DNA of 64,000 bases, taken from the NCBI GenBank assembly GCA_025403435.1, contig CM046343.1, positions 31,096,930 to 31,160,929 on the forward strand, in the 5' to 3' direction. The DNA is from Artocarpus heterophyllus. Its lineage: Eukaryota; Streptophyta; Magnoliopsida; Rosales; Moraceae. The position numbers and the translations under genes are program-made. The notes under the pieces were generated by a model. The model saw only the letters and a program-made list of their open reading frames with translations, had not been told where the DNA came from and searched no databases. The first letter of the stretch is position 1; each line of letters begins with the position of its first letter. Of the stretch, positions 53,998 to 64,000 are shown piece after piece.

Positions 53998-54235
53998 TAG
54001 ACGGAGCTAGAAAATAAGTTAGGAGGGACGGGGTTGCTGTGAGCTTTTTTCAATTCATTAATAACAAATAGTCGGAGGATTTATGAGATTGGACAAATAT
54101 TAAATTTTAATACTTTAGGACGACGAATTACAAATTTTATTAGATATCACGCATATATAATTAAAAGAAAAAAGTTCTAAATAGGATGGCCTATTAAGTT
54201 CGATTTTATGTAGCTCCTCCCCTCCCTACATAGAT
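53998..54235. mobile_element. Possible hAT-like MITE remnant
   Basis: Left 'agacggagctagaaaataag' and right 'tgtagctcctcccctccct' are inverted-like (GGAGCTA type), with AT-rich sequence between. No target duplication was confirmed. Confidence 0.35.
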
Positions 54236-57200
54236 GTAATATTACTACCCTTCGAAGCTTTAAAGAAAATTAGAACAAACAAACAGAGAAAGAAGATAAT
54301 AATAGAGGCAGTGAAAAAAAATTAAAAAAAGAAAGAAAAAAGAAAAAGCTCTTCAAGGAAAAAGGAAGATAATTATAGGGGCAGCGAACAATCAAAAAGG
54401 CAAATCTATGAGAGATTTGGTACTTGAAGGGCTCTCAGAGGGGAATGACTTCAAAAGAAACGAATCTTTTTAATTTCATGTTGAAGCTACAAATTATTTA
54501 AGTTTTTACTGAGTTTTTTCCCTCTTTTTCTAACCCCTCTTGGAAGTTTTTTAAGTTGACAAAACTAGAGCAAAAAGCGCAATTTAATTTGAGCTTTTGT
54601 AGGAAGCAATTAGTGGACCAATTATTTGCATGCTCATATCCACAATAATATTTTGTTTTGATTCCAAAAGATAGCAATAATAGATGGTCCATAAATAGTA
54701 AAAACGTTCAATTTTGGATTTAAAAAATTATGTAACCTCTCCCAATGAGGAAAAAAGGGTCCCTAAGAAGATTCATGTAGGGTAGGAGAGTGATCAAAAT
54801 TATCATATGCATGTCCTATTACGTTATTATTAATTAAAGAAAGAGATTATGGTAAAAAGACATTTCATCCATGACTTAATAAGTTAACCAACCATGCTTA
54901 TAAAGGCAAAGTCCCAAAATTATTTTATTTTCCTTCTCTATTACTAATATAAGTAAGTACTACTCAAAAACCCCTTTTTCCTTAAAAAAAATAAAATAAA
55001 ATAAAAATCCCACAACACAAAACCATGGTAGGCCCAAAATGCCCACTTCATTGCTCCTCCTTAAAGCTAAGAATAATCATTTCCCCTTTTCAATTCCTCT
55101 TAAAGGGTCTCTTTTAAAAATGATTTAAATACTACTTTCAAAGTTTTAGCTTGCTATCCATCCAAGCAAAAGTCACTTCTCAGCATCTTCACATCCAGTG
55201 TGGTTGGATTATTTCCATCAAGCTACAGAAAACAAACCCCTCGCTTTCATCTCTATCACTCCATCAAAATCTATATTTTTGTCTTTAATTAATTATTCAT
55301 TTTTCTACGTATTTGTAGGGCATTTTAAACACCATAACTAAACAATATACATTTATATGAAATTATTAATACCAATCTTTGTGTTCCTAACTAATCCCTG
55401 AATCCGTCGCAAGCTAGAAAAAGACCTTGTTTCGTTAACACGCTTGCATGAAATGAAATTATATAGGAAAAAAACGTTTTAGAATATAGCTTTTTTTTAA
55501 CATTATCTTTTCATATACTTGACGTCGGAGAATCAATGACCAAATTTTGCTCGTGCTTTTCATTATATGTCAAAATACGAATGATGAGTGATGACATCAA
55601 CCAAACTAAAGGGTGAAATCAAAACTATATGTTTGTATGTGTATGAATATATATATTTATAAGACATATATTATAGTTTCTACTTGTTTTTCATTTGTGC
55701 AATTTTCTTTATCCTAGCGAAATAGTCCAATAAAACGGCGACTATAGTTTTATCAAATTGCTCAAGTAGTTTGTAATATTATGAGATAATATTTTTAGGC
55801 ATTACTCTAAGATTGTATCAATGTTCCATTTAATGCACTAGAATATTTAATAGGAATATATTTGCACATGATTATATTACATTCTAACATCAAAATAAAT
55901 GCCTTCAAATAAATAGCAATAAAAGAATATATTTATTCATGCTACACTTAAAAAAAAAAGTTATGCTACACTACCACACTTATATTATATGTTTATGTTA
56001 TGCCACACGTAAACATGCTTCGTGACATTTATAAAAAGTAAGCTTTAAAATATGATTTTTATGAAAATTTCTCTTAAAAAATAGTATAAAATTTAGTCTG
56101 AGTATAACTCAAAAAATACTATTTGGATATGTATAGTATAATACATTTATTTGGGGTATGTATTAATCCTGTGAAAAAGTAAAAATGAGATATTATATAA
56201 ATGTGGGGTCTATGAATCAAGGGGTTATGACGTAGATGAATCAACCAATTGGATTGGGGTATGTCAAGTGATAATGTTACGAATAGAAGTTATATATATT
56301 CATACACTAAGAGCAACTAATTTCGTATTAATTAAGCAAAGAACAAAATTGAGTCAAACGGATTAAGCGGGATTTAGTTCACTGCATTTATATTAATTAA
56401 ATCAAGTTAGAGCAACAAACTAAACTTTTGTCCTTTTCATTGTCCCCAAGGAAATATTCCTCTGGAAGCATGAGGAACTGAAATGACACAAATTATAATT
56501 GATTTGACATTTCACGAATTATACGTGATGCAAGCAACCGTCACAAATATATATTAGTTATTAAGTATTACTGTGATTATGGTTTTAAAGACTATTGAAA
56601 CGACATAATGCCTTGATTAATAGTTTACATGAAAGAAAATATTATAATTAAGTATAATTTAAGGAAAAAGGAAACCTGAGCAATTTTGTTTTCATGAAAT
56701 GTACAAATGTCCCCTAACTAAATGAAATATTTGATGCTTATACAACCATATTATTCATCAGTTGTTATCACTTCGTTTACACACACACACACACATATCT
56801 GCATGTATATATATGATATATGTAATATATATAATATATGAGATATATATAATACAAAGTCCTGCCTTTCTAAAAGACTTATCAGATATAAACAAATTAC
56901 CTAGAACTTACATAACGAAAGGACATAAAGTGATTTCTTCGTCGGCATAACAATTTTAGACAATAAATTTTCGTTAATAACAGATTTTAGTGGTGATCCT
57001 ATGTTGTAGTATCCACGTCAATAAACAAATTATTAAAAAGAGTAAAACAATATATATGTGATCATGGCCAAGAAACAACTCATGTAGAGCGTTTAAGTAT
57101 GTAGTTCAAATTAAAAGCATTTTAAACTAAAATTGGTTAGAAATTTAAATTTTGTGAGAGAAACTACATGTGACAAAGTTAGTTTGAAACATAATTTTAT

Positions 57201-57551
57201 CGTTTTAATTACATTCCTAAATAATAGAGATTATTTCATGAACTTTTGACATCAATTAATGTTGCTCATTATTCATTAAAAAAAGGAAAAAAAATAAAGA
57301 TTTGTTAATAACTGAGTTATAAAATGTTCATTACATGCTTCGGGTAATGGTTTGATTTTTGTCAAATGAACATCTGAAAAAGCGCTTGGAGTTATAGATA
57401 TAAGATAACTAGTACAACCACAAGTAATTGGGTTGATACTCAAATGTACATGTATATTTTTTTGGGATTGTTTATATAGGTAAGAATGATTATAATCAAT
57501 CATATTACAAATATTTACACGGAATAATTAACTAGCTGTAGCGACTAATAT

Positions 57552-57598
<47 letters not shown>

Positions 57599-58890
57599 GT
57601 TGAGAGTTACAGATCTAGAACCTAAATCTTCACTCACTCAGTAAATGAAATTTATGGACGAGAAAAATCACGGTAGACCCGAAAAGGATTCTGAAATATG
57701 CAAAGTGGATATTATATATCTAGATTATAATATCTGATGAGACCCAATAACCACCCAAGTTATTACCAAAAGTTACAAGTGCAATTCACCATGAGATCAC
57801 TACAATCTTCTCAAGACCATCTTTAATTACTTTCCACATCCCAATATATATTGCAATGAAAAAACTACTCAAGTGGATTCATATATATACGATTAGAGCA
57901 TACAGTACTTATGTGGTAAAAGAAAAAAAAAGTATTGGGGCATTTATTTAATAAACCGATTTGATTAATAAGAGTACAAAAATCTAACACAATCTTATAA
58001 ACCTAAGAGCATATGTGGGTTTGTTTGGTTCGTTCGTTTGAAATGCGTGATTTAAAATATAGGTTTAAAATGTTGAAAACAAAAAAAGGAGGAGGGGCTG
58101 TTTTCAGATTTGATGCCATTTTTTACTCAAACTATCAAATCAAAGATTTAAACCAAAATTCACCTTAAGAAATTTTGGTTCGGACTACTTAAATCATTGA
58201 ACAAACTGGCCTTTTCTTATAGGTAAGTTTGTTTCAAGAATTTAAAACATGATGATTTGAACTTTTTTTATTTGAAATATGAAGTTTGAAAAGTGTGGTT
58301 CAAAAAATAAGTTTAAAATCTTGAAAACAATAGGGAGTTAATTATGAATTTTGAGGAAATTTTAAGTTTAAATTGTTATATCATAGTTTCAAATGGGTTT
58401 AAAATTTTTGGTTGTCAAACACTGATTCAAGAAAGATTTTGGGTTCAATGCACCTCCAACCAAATGGACTTGTATTGTTTCTTTTATATATATAATTTAT
58501 ATATATAACTAACGGTAAAATTTTCAGGTTTTTTTGCCTCGGCAATATTTTTGTCCGATTATGTTCATAAAACGTACCGTAATGTGACTGGTGTTGGGAT
58601 AAAATGTGTGAAACCCACCGGCATAAGGCTTTGAGGTACGTGGAGAGTTGGTTACGTAATACAAATGTACGTAGAAAATAGTAACTTTGGAGGAGAAGTT
58701 GATGGAGTGTCGTTTTAGAGTTAGATGGAGATCTGGGTCCCGTTGTTTGTGGACCCCATGTTTCCGATTGTAAAATGTCGGCTCACAATTTTTTCCTTTT
58801 CATGTACTCGTGATTTTTTTTTAAAGGAGGGGGGAGAGAGAGACAGAGAGAGAGGAGAGAAGAGGAGGCCCAAAACTACTCTTTGCTAAA
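54236..58890. other. AT-rich intergenic DNA upstream of MYB103
   Basis: No gene was recognised. AC and AT microsatellites lie at about 56780-56796 and 57559-57594. About 58040-58450 holds two diverged copies of words such as 'taggtttaaaatgttgaaaa' and 'aagtttaaaatcttgaaaac'. A GA-rich tract lies at about 58827-58860. The last kilobase is presumably the MYB103 promoter. Confidence 0.4.
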
Positions 58891-58893
58891 GCT

Positions 58894-58901
58894 ATTTATA
58901 A
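58894..58901 (+). promoter_or_regulatory. TATA-like box of MYB103
   Basis: TATTTATA(A) lies about 138 bases before the ATG, directly after a GA-rich tract, a common plant core-promoter arrangement. It would give a leader of roughly 105 nt. Confidence 0.45.
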
Positions 58902-59031
58902 TTTGATGATCAGTTCTATTCCTCACACAACTATACCCAGATCAAGATATTTCAACTGAAGAAATTAAAGAGAGAGTTTCACTTGAAACTCATAAGGTAT
59001 ATTATTTTCAGCACTTAGCCCTAAAGTCAAC

Positions 59032-61027
59032 ATGGGTCACCACTCTTGCTGCAACCAACAGAAGGTTAAGAGAGGACTTTGGTCTCCTGAGGAAGATGAG
59101 AAGCTCATAAGATACATCACCACCCATGGCTATGGCTGCTGGAGTGAGGTTCCCGAGAAAGCAGGTAATGAATATTCTTTCGGTTCATAAGTTTGAACAG
59201 AAAATTTTTATTTTTATAAGAGAAAATACTTTACAACAAAAATATTTAAATTGTGATTCAAACTCCAAACTTAAAAAGGCGTTAGACACACTTGTGTGTA
59301 TGTATGTTCATATCTATCTATATGTCTATTAGTTTTGGCTTTATATGTGAACTTAGTTTTTGTTGTTTGTGAATGCTTTTAGGGCTCCAAAGGTGTGGTA
59401 AGAGTTGTCGTTTGAGATGGATTAATTATTTGAGGCCTGATATTAGAAGAGGCAGATTCACTCCGGAGGAGGAGAAGTTGATTATTAGCCTTCATGGGGT
59501 AGTGGGGAACAGGTTTAAGAAACTATACACTTAATTACTACTTAATTCAGTCAATTAATTCTTGCTTAATATATCTCCAAAATGAACCACGTGTATTGGT
59601 TTTCTAATTAATTAATGGCAAGGATCAAGAGGTGTTTAGAAGCAACTTCAATGAAAATGGAGTTCTAGCTAACTGATTAATTAGTACTTCTTACTTTCTT
59701 CCGAATTAATAAACTTTCTTATTAAGTTTTGGCACTCTTAGTGTCATGACTAGCTATAAACCTAGGTTCAATATCAATAGCCCGCCTGCAGGCTGAAACA
59801 ATCTCAATCACTCTTTTATAATTAATAAAATGTTTAATTAACTCAATTAGGAGTTAATTTTCGTGGAAATTTCAAGTGCAAAGTTCTACATCTTTCCCGC
59901 ACCAATTAGCACCTTGTTCTCAGTCATTGAGCATCAAGATCTTCTATTATAATATTCATAATATTATTTTTAATCATTATTAAGATAGTTTTCTCCTAGA
60001 GAACTCCTATATTATTATTCTCCTTTTTCTACTATTAATGGTCCAATAGTTCAAATAACAATATCATACATCCTTATTGATATTTTTAACCAAAAACCAT
60101 GTACTAGTAAATGTGATCAATTTGAGACCTACACAACCTTCTACAAAAAATTTGTAAATATTTAGCAATTTTCAACTTGTTATCTTTTTTTGCTTTATAG
60201 TTTTTATATCTCACGTCCTAACATTGTGTGTATAAATTTATTTATGTTTTTACAGATGGGCTCACATAGCCAGTCACCTGCCTGGTAGAACAGACAATGA
60301 GATAAAGAACTACTGGAACTCATGGATCAAAAAGAAGATAAGAAAGCCATCTTCCACACCTTCGACCACCAACAACATTAACACAACGCCACCTAGTAGC
60401 TCAGATCATCATCCTCAAATGTGTTTCAACACAAGCCAACTAGACTTTTTGACACAAGATTTGAGCAAACCTACTACCACTGTCCAAGACCACCAGGCCC
60501 TTTTCTCATCTTCATGCCCTCTATTCATGTTTGACACCGCGGCCATTGAAGGAGCCGCGGATAGTACTACTGCCACCACCACCACTACTAACGTGTTGCG
60601 CGGAGAGGCGCTCTTCCAAGACATTCTAGCCATGGGAACTTTGAGCTCCGACGCGACTACATCATCGTCGTCGACTTCATGGAATCTCAACCAGCACCAA
60701 GTCCAAGCACTCCCCCCTAATTCACTAGTAATGCCTTCATTTTCAACCGCTACTATGAACATTAGCTACTTGCCTCCATTGATAGAGAACATGGAGAACA
60801 TGGTTCACGTCGAAGAAGGCGATCAAATCGCCTTGGATTGCTTGCAGAGGCAGGAATTGATGAACGAGTGGGTTGAATCCCAACAAGTGCAATGCTCAAA
60901 CAATTTCCTTTTTTGGGAAAATGTTGTGGTGGAATCAGCAGGGTCACTTGGCCCGGGAGAAAGTAACATTATTAATGCACCAACTTCTTCCAATTTGGGA
61001 GTGTCTTCTTTTCCTTCGTCTTTATAA
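59032..61027 (+). CDS. MYB103: R2R3-MYB transcription factor MYB103 (3 exons)
   Basis: Exons are 59032-59164, 59383-59512 and 60256-61027, all GT-AG, giving 344 aa. The N-terminus [20 protein letters not shown] and the R2R3 region ([32 protein letters not shown], then [20 protein letters not shown] and [20 protein letters not shown]) match remembered Arabidopsis MYB103 almost exactly. C-terminal family motifs are also present: [40 protein letters not shown] and a final SSFPSSL. In Arabidopsis MYB103 is a nuclear activator of secondary-wall and syringyl-lignin genes. The middle holds a Thr/Ser-rich run (near 60560-60670). It lies 6.4 kb downstream of its tandem copy, in the same orientation. 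Confidence 0.95.
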
Positions 61028-63069
61028 GTTATTAACCAAAAAAAACAAAAACAGTTTGTTCATTTGCTTTTTTTTTTGAAGGGTGATGAGGGATTGTGAT
61101 GACGTGATTATCATGTATATGTTAATGTATGAGAGAGAAAAATGCGCATATGAAATATATGCATGGCGATTAAATATATGTTTATTAATTTGGTGGTGTT
61201 TGGAAACAGCTGATGATGAGGATATCCCAAGAATAAGAAGGGGAGAGCAATGCGGCAAGGTGCAGCAAAACCACTTTGAAAGTTGATGGAATACCCGCTG
61301 ATGATTGATCTATTATTCATTTATTATTTTGTTTGCCATGGTGTTGATTAAATTGCAGTCAAAACTTTTTTGATAGTTTTGCCCTCTTTTTCTCCATGGT
61401 GTTTCATTTTTTTTTTTTTTTTTTGCTTCATGGAGTTGAATGCATAAGAGGACTCATGATCAGTTTGGCTCTTTGATGAAATTATTTTATTACCATATTG
61501 TGCGTACAATATTGTTCGTTGGCATTTGCTTGACTTTTATCCAACTTTGGAGACTGTAATAAGTAACAACCAAACCTAATGAAGAATGAGGACAAATTTC
61601 ATATATGCCTCCCGTGAAATGTTATAGCACTAGCTAGTTTCAATTTCCTGGCTGAAGTACACCTTTTGTTTTGATCTCAGATTATCTGTCTAATTTCGGT
61701 CTCTAATTTAGTGTCTAACTAATCAGATCATAACAAAATATGATTGGTTAAAATATCATTCAAGATGCACAAAATTAAACAAGTGAGTTGAATCCTATTG
61801 TTCCCTATATATTTATAAGATTGAGATTATACATCTAATTATTGAGGTCCCAAATAGTATCTGACTAATTATATTATATGAAATGTCGTTTGATGCAAAG
61901 CATGTATATGAGGTTGGCATAGGTCACCATTTGTGACAGTGAAATTGGGGAGAAAAAAAGTACAAGTTGATATATTTCTTTTGAGCTTAGAGATGGGCAA
62001 ATTTTAAACTTTACAAGAAATCTTATGATAAAGTCAGGTATGAAATTTCTGCTAGACTATATTAGACTTAATTATAATATGATTTATCATCATATTCATA
62101 AATATCAAAAACCATCATATCAAATTACTAAGAATAATAGTTGAGTATGTGTACCTGAATTCATAGTGATGAAATTAAGAGAGATGGAGTCTTTTACATC
62201 AAATCTGTCCTTTAGTACTCAAATATTCTCTCTCAATAAGGAAGCGATGATGAGAATAAATTGTACGTATGATTTAACTTGAAGACCACAACTGTTTAAG
62301 ATGCCTTTATATACTATTAAAATCCTATTATTACTAATTTGATTCATATTGGGTTTCTATACATTTGAAACTCATGCCTAACAGATTTTTTCTTAGAGCT
62401 CAAAATAACATAGATCACTTATTTGACCCTAATAAATTAGATAGCGTATAATATAATTGTCACTTTTATGTAAGCCCATAATAAGATATTAAATAAAACC
62501 GAACAGACTATATACAACCACATCGCAGTTCGTATTTATATCATATTTCAAATTAAATATACAACTGTTTATTTTGTCAAAAAAAAAATATTTCAGAAAA
62601 AAACTGATTGTGTTTCAAAATGGCCTCTCTATAATTACAACTGTATGTACCCCATGTAATCAACACAATCTTTTCTATTCGGCAAGTTTTCTAGAAAAAC
62701 GTCAAAAATACATGTAAAACATATAAACATGCATATATATATATATATATATGTATAATATCCTTCAATATATATTCTCCTGATTTTAACAAGTTCTCAC
62801 AGTCATAGACATCTGGATTTAAAATAAATGTATTTAACATGCATATAAGCATTGGATCATGGTTTATTAGTACGAGAGGACATAGTTTGTGAAGGAGTAT
62901 AAATGCTTGTTTTTACAGCAACCCTTCAACTTTTTCCTCAAAAATGGCTAAAACATATATGCATTAGGACAGTTTGAACCACAATCACAGAAAAAAGGAG
63001 CGATATATCGCAGGCATTTTGACATGCATAAGTCAACTTCTTCACATTCTTTGTGACAACATCAAACAA
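61028..63069. other. MYB103 3' region and AT-rich spacer
   Basis: Starts with the MYB103 3' untranslated region. Poly-T runs lie near 61070 and 61408-61425, and an (AT)n run at about 62730-62752. No gene was recognised. Confidence 0.4.
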
Positions 63070-63270
63070 TTATAAGGACCAAGTGGCTATGAGACCTTGA
63101 TTCGAATTGGAATCCAAGGGTCTCGCCAAACCCAAATATTCGGAACTATCTTTCAGCAAAGGAGCACTCCCTAGTCCCTTCACCGCAACTTTGCAGGCTT
63201 CTCCACGTACCCACAAATCTTGAGCCAGTGACCGACCACCAAGAAGGGACGCAAAATGTCCATACTTGGC
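63070..63270 (-). CDS. Exon-like fragment, C-terminal part of an unrecognised protein
   Basis: The minus strand has an open stretch of 66 codons ending in TAA. It starts AKYGHFASLLGGRSLAQDLW and continues VRGEACKVAVKGLGSAPLLK, DSSEYLGLARPLDSN. The composition looks like real folded protein rather than AT-rich noise, and GC content is above the surroundings. An AG acceptor lies just upstream (CATAAAG). No family was recognised. It could be a last exon, or a pseudogene piece, of a gene entering from the right edge. The phase does not join cleanly to the pieces at 63582-63600 or 63813-63925. Confidence 0.4.
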   Translation of the reverse strand, partial: AKYGHFASLLGGRSLAQDLWVRGEACKVAVKGLGSAPLLKDSSEYLGLARPLDSNSNQGLIATWSL

Positions 63271-63812
63271 TTTATGAACTTTAACTTACTCGTAGATTGT
63301 CTAAATTCTATTCAAAATCCTAAGCCAATTTAGGCAATGTTGTCAAGTTTAAGTCTGTAAAATGACAAAACTCAAGCCATCACACTGACGATCGAGGTTT
63401 ACATGCATAGACTTTTTCGACTTGAAGGCCAAGTACGTGTTATCTTCATGACTCCAACAAAAATGCCTCACTACTATGAATTTTGAAAGTGGACATTGGA
63501 TAAAAGAGTAAAAGCTTGGACCATAAACTTAATCAATTAGTCGCCTTTTCCAGCTTTAGGTAAAACATTTCGCGTGCCAACCTTGAGCCTAGCAATCACT
63601 CTATCAAGAACAAAGGAAAAATATTCCAATTACATTAGGTAAAATAAATTACGTTGATACTTAGCTCAATTATTTCTCAAATTACTTGAAAACTATGCTC
63701 TTGATTCCCTGTTGTTGGGTTATTTAGGAGGGATGCCATATATTTGTTGATCATAAAACATTCACAAACAATTGAATTCATAAAAGCGGAAGCAAATTGG
63801 ATCGTCAAATAC

Positions 63813-63925
63813 CTCTCGCCGTTGATTGTGCTCTGCAAATTCGGCCCGACATCGACTATGATTTTGACACTGTGTTTGGGTTTTCTGAGCACTTGCAAAA
63901 ACTCACTTGATGGTGCGCTGATTTT
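63813..63925 (-). CDS. Exon-like fragment near the window edge, unrecognised
   Basis: The minus strand after CATTCAG reads KISAPSSEFLQVLRKPKHSV, KIIVDVGPNLQSTINGE and ends at a good donor (GAG AG|GTATTT). The frame has a stop shortly upstream and no ATG, so it would be an internal exon or a relic. A following piece at 63537-63600 (after CTTGATAG) continues in phase as VIARLKVGTRNVLPKAGKGD and then stops. Not recognised; possibly the same gene as 63070-63270. Confidence 0.35.
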
Positions 63926-64000
63926 CTGAATGTTTTTTTTGTATGCTCAGGGACCCAAACGGGGATCACAAATTTATACCCGTTTCCATCACACGGGTGA

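Overview
This is nuclear DNA from a flowering plant, most likely a woody eudicot. It is AT-rich and intron-bearing. It carries plant-only gene families (type I ACC synthase, HIPP metallochaperone-like protein, chloroplast monodehydroascorbate reductase, ROH1/DUF793, R2R3-MYB), plastid-derived fragments and a complete Ty3/gypsy LTR retrotransposon. No bacterial-style operons, CRISPR arrays or intact tRNA/rRNA genes were found. Layout: 1-2996 is intergenic with a duplicated old repeat at 1760-2270. 2997-5807 (+) is a four-exon type I ACC synthase. 5808-12117 holds AT-rich DNA, a degenerate minus-strand solo LTR (7295-9491) and a MITE. 12118-13244 (-) is a three-exon HIPP gene. 13500-16844 is AT-rich DNA with MITEs. 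16845-21915 (-) is a 16-exon chloroplast-type MDHAR (MDAR6-like), including one GC-AG intron. 22307-23350 carries MITEs. 25641-26834 (-) is intronless ROH1. 29539-41703 is a 12.2 kb Tekay/Del-like Ty3/gypsy element with 3.05 kb LTRs and an AAAGA target duplication. 42731-43181 is a composite plastid insertion (23S rRNA fragment next to a ycf2 fragment). 43182-51058 is a MITE-dense desert. 51059-52615 and 59032-61027 (both +) are tandem R2R3-MYB genes; the second is a clear MYB103 orthologue. The right edge (63070-63925, -) has exon-like pieces of an unrecognised gene. Exon boundaries of the six main genes were worked out base by base and each gives an uninterrupted reading frame: 485 aa (ACS), 129 aa (HIPP), 491 aa (MDHAR), 397 aa (ROH1), 289 aa (MYB103-like) and 344 aa (MYB103). 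The neighbourhood HIPP - MDAR6 - ROH1 - MYB103 matches, from memory, the Arabidopsis chromosome 1 block AT1G63950-63940-63930-63910. So the window appears to be a conserved ancestral block that here gained a tandem MYB copy and a retrotransposon between ROH1 and the MYB pair. Functionally the genes are unrelated single-gene units: ethylene synthesis, ascorbate recycling, exocyst-linked secretion, and secondary-wall transcription. The most unusual signals are a retrotransposon with about 99% identical LTRs around a pol region full of stops, the GC-AG intron, a MITE family sharing a GTAAAGCTCT-type core present about ten times, a 300 bp CACTA-ended foldback, and a GC-rich hairpin element.
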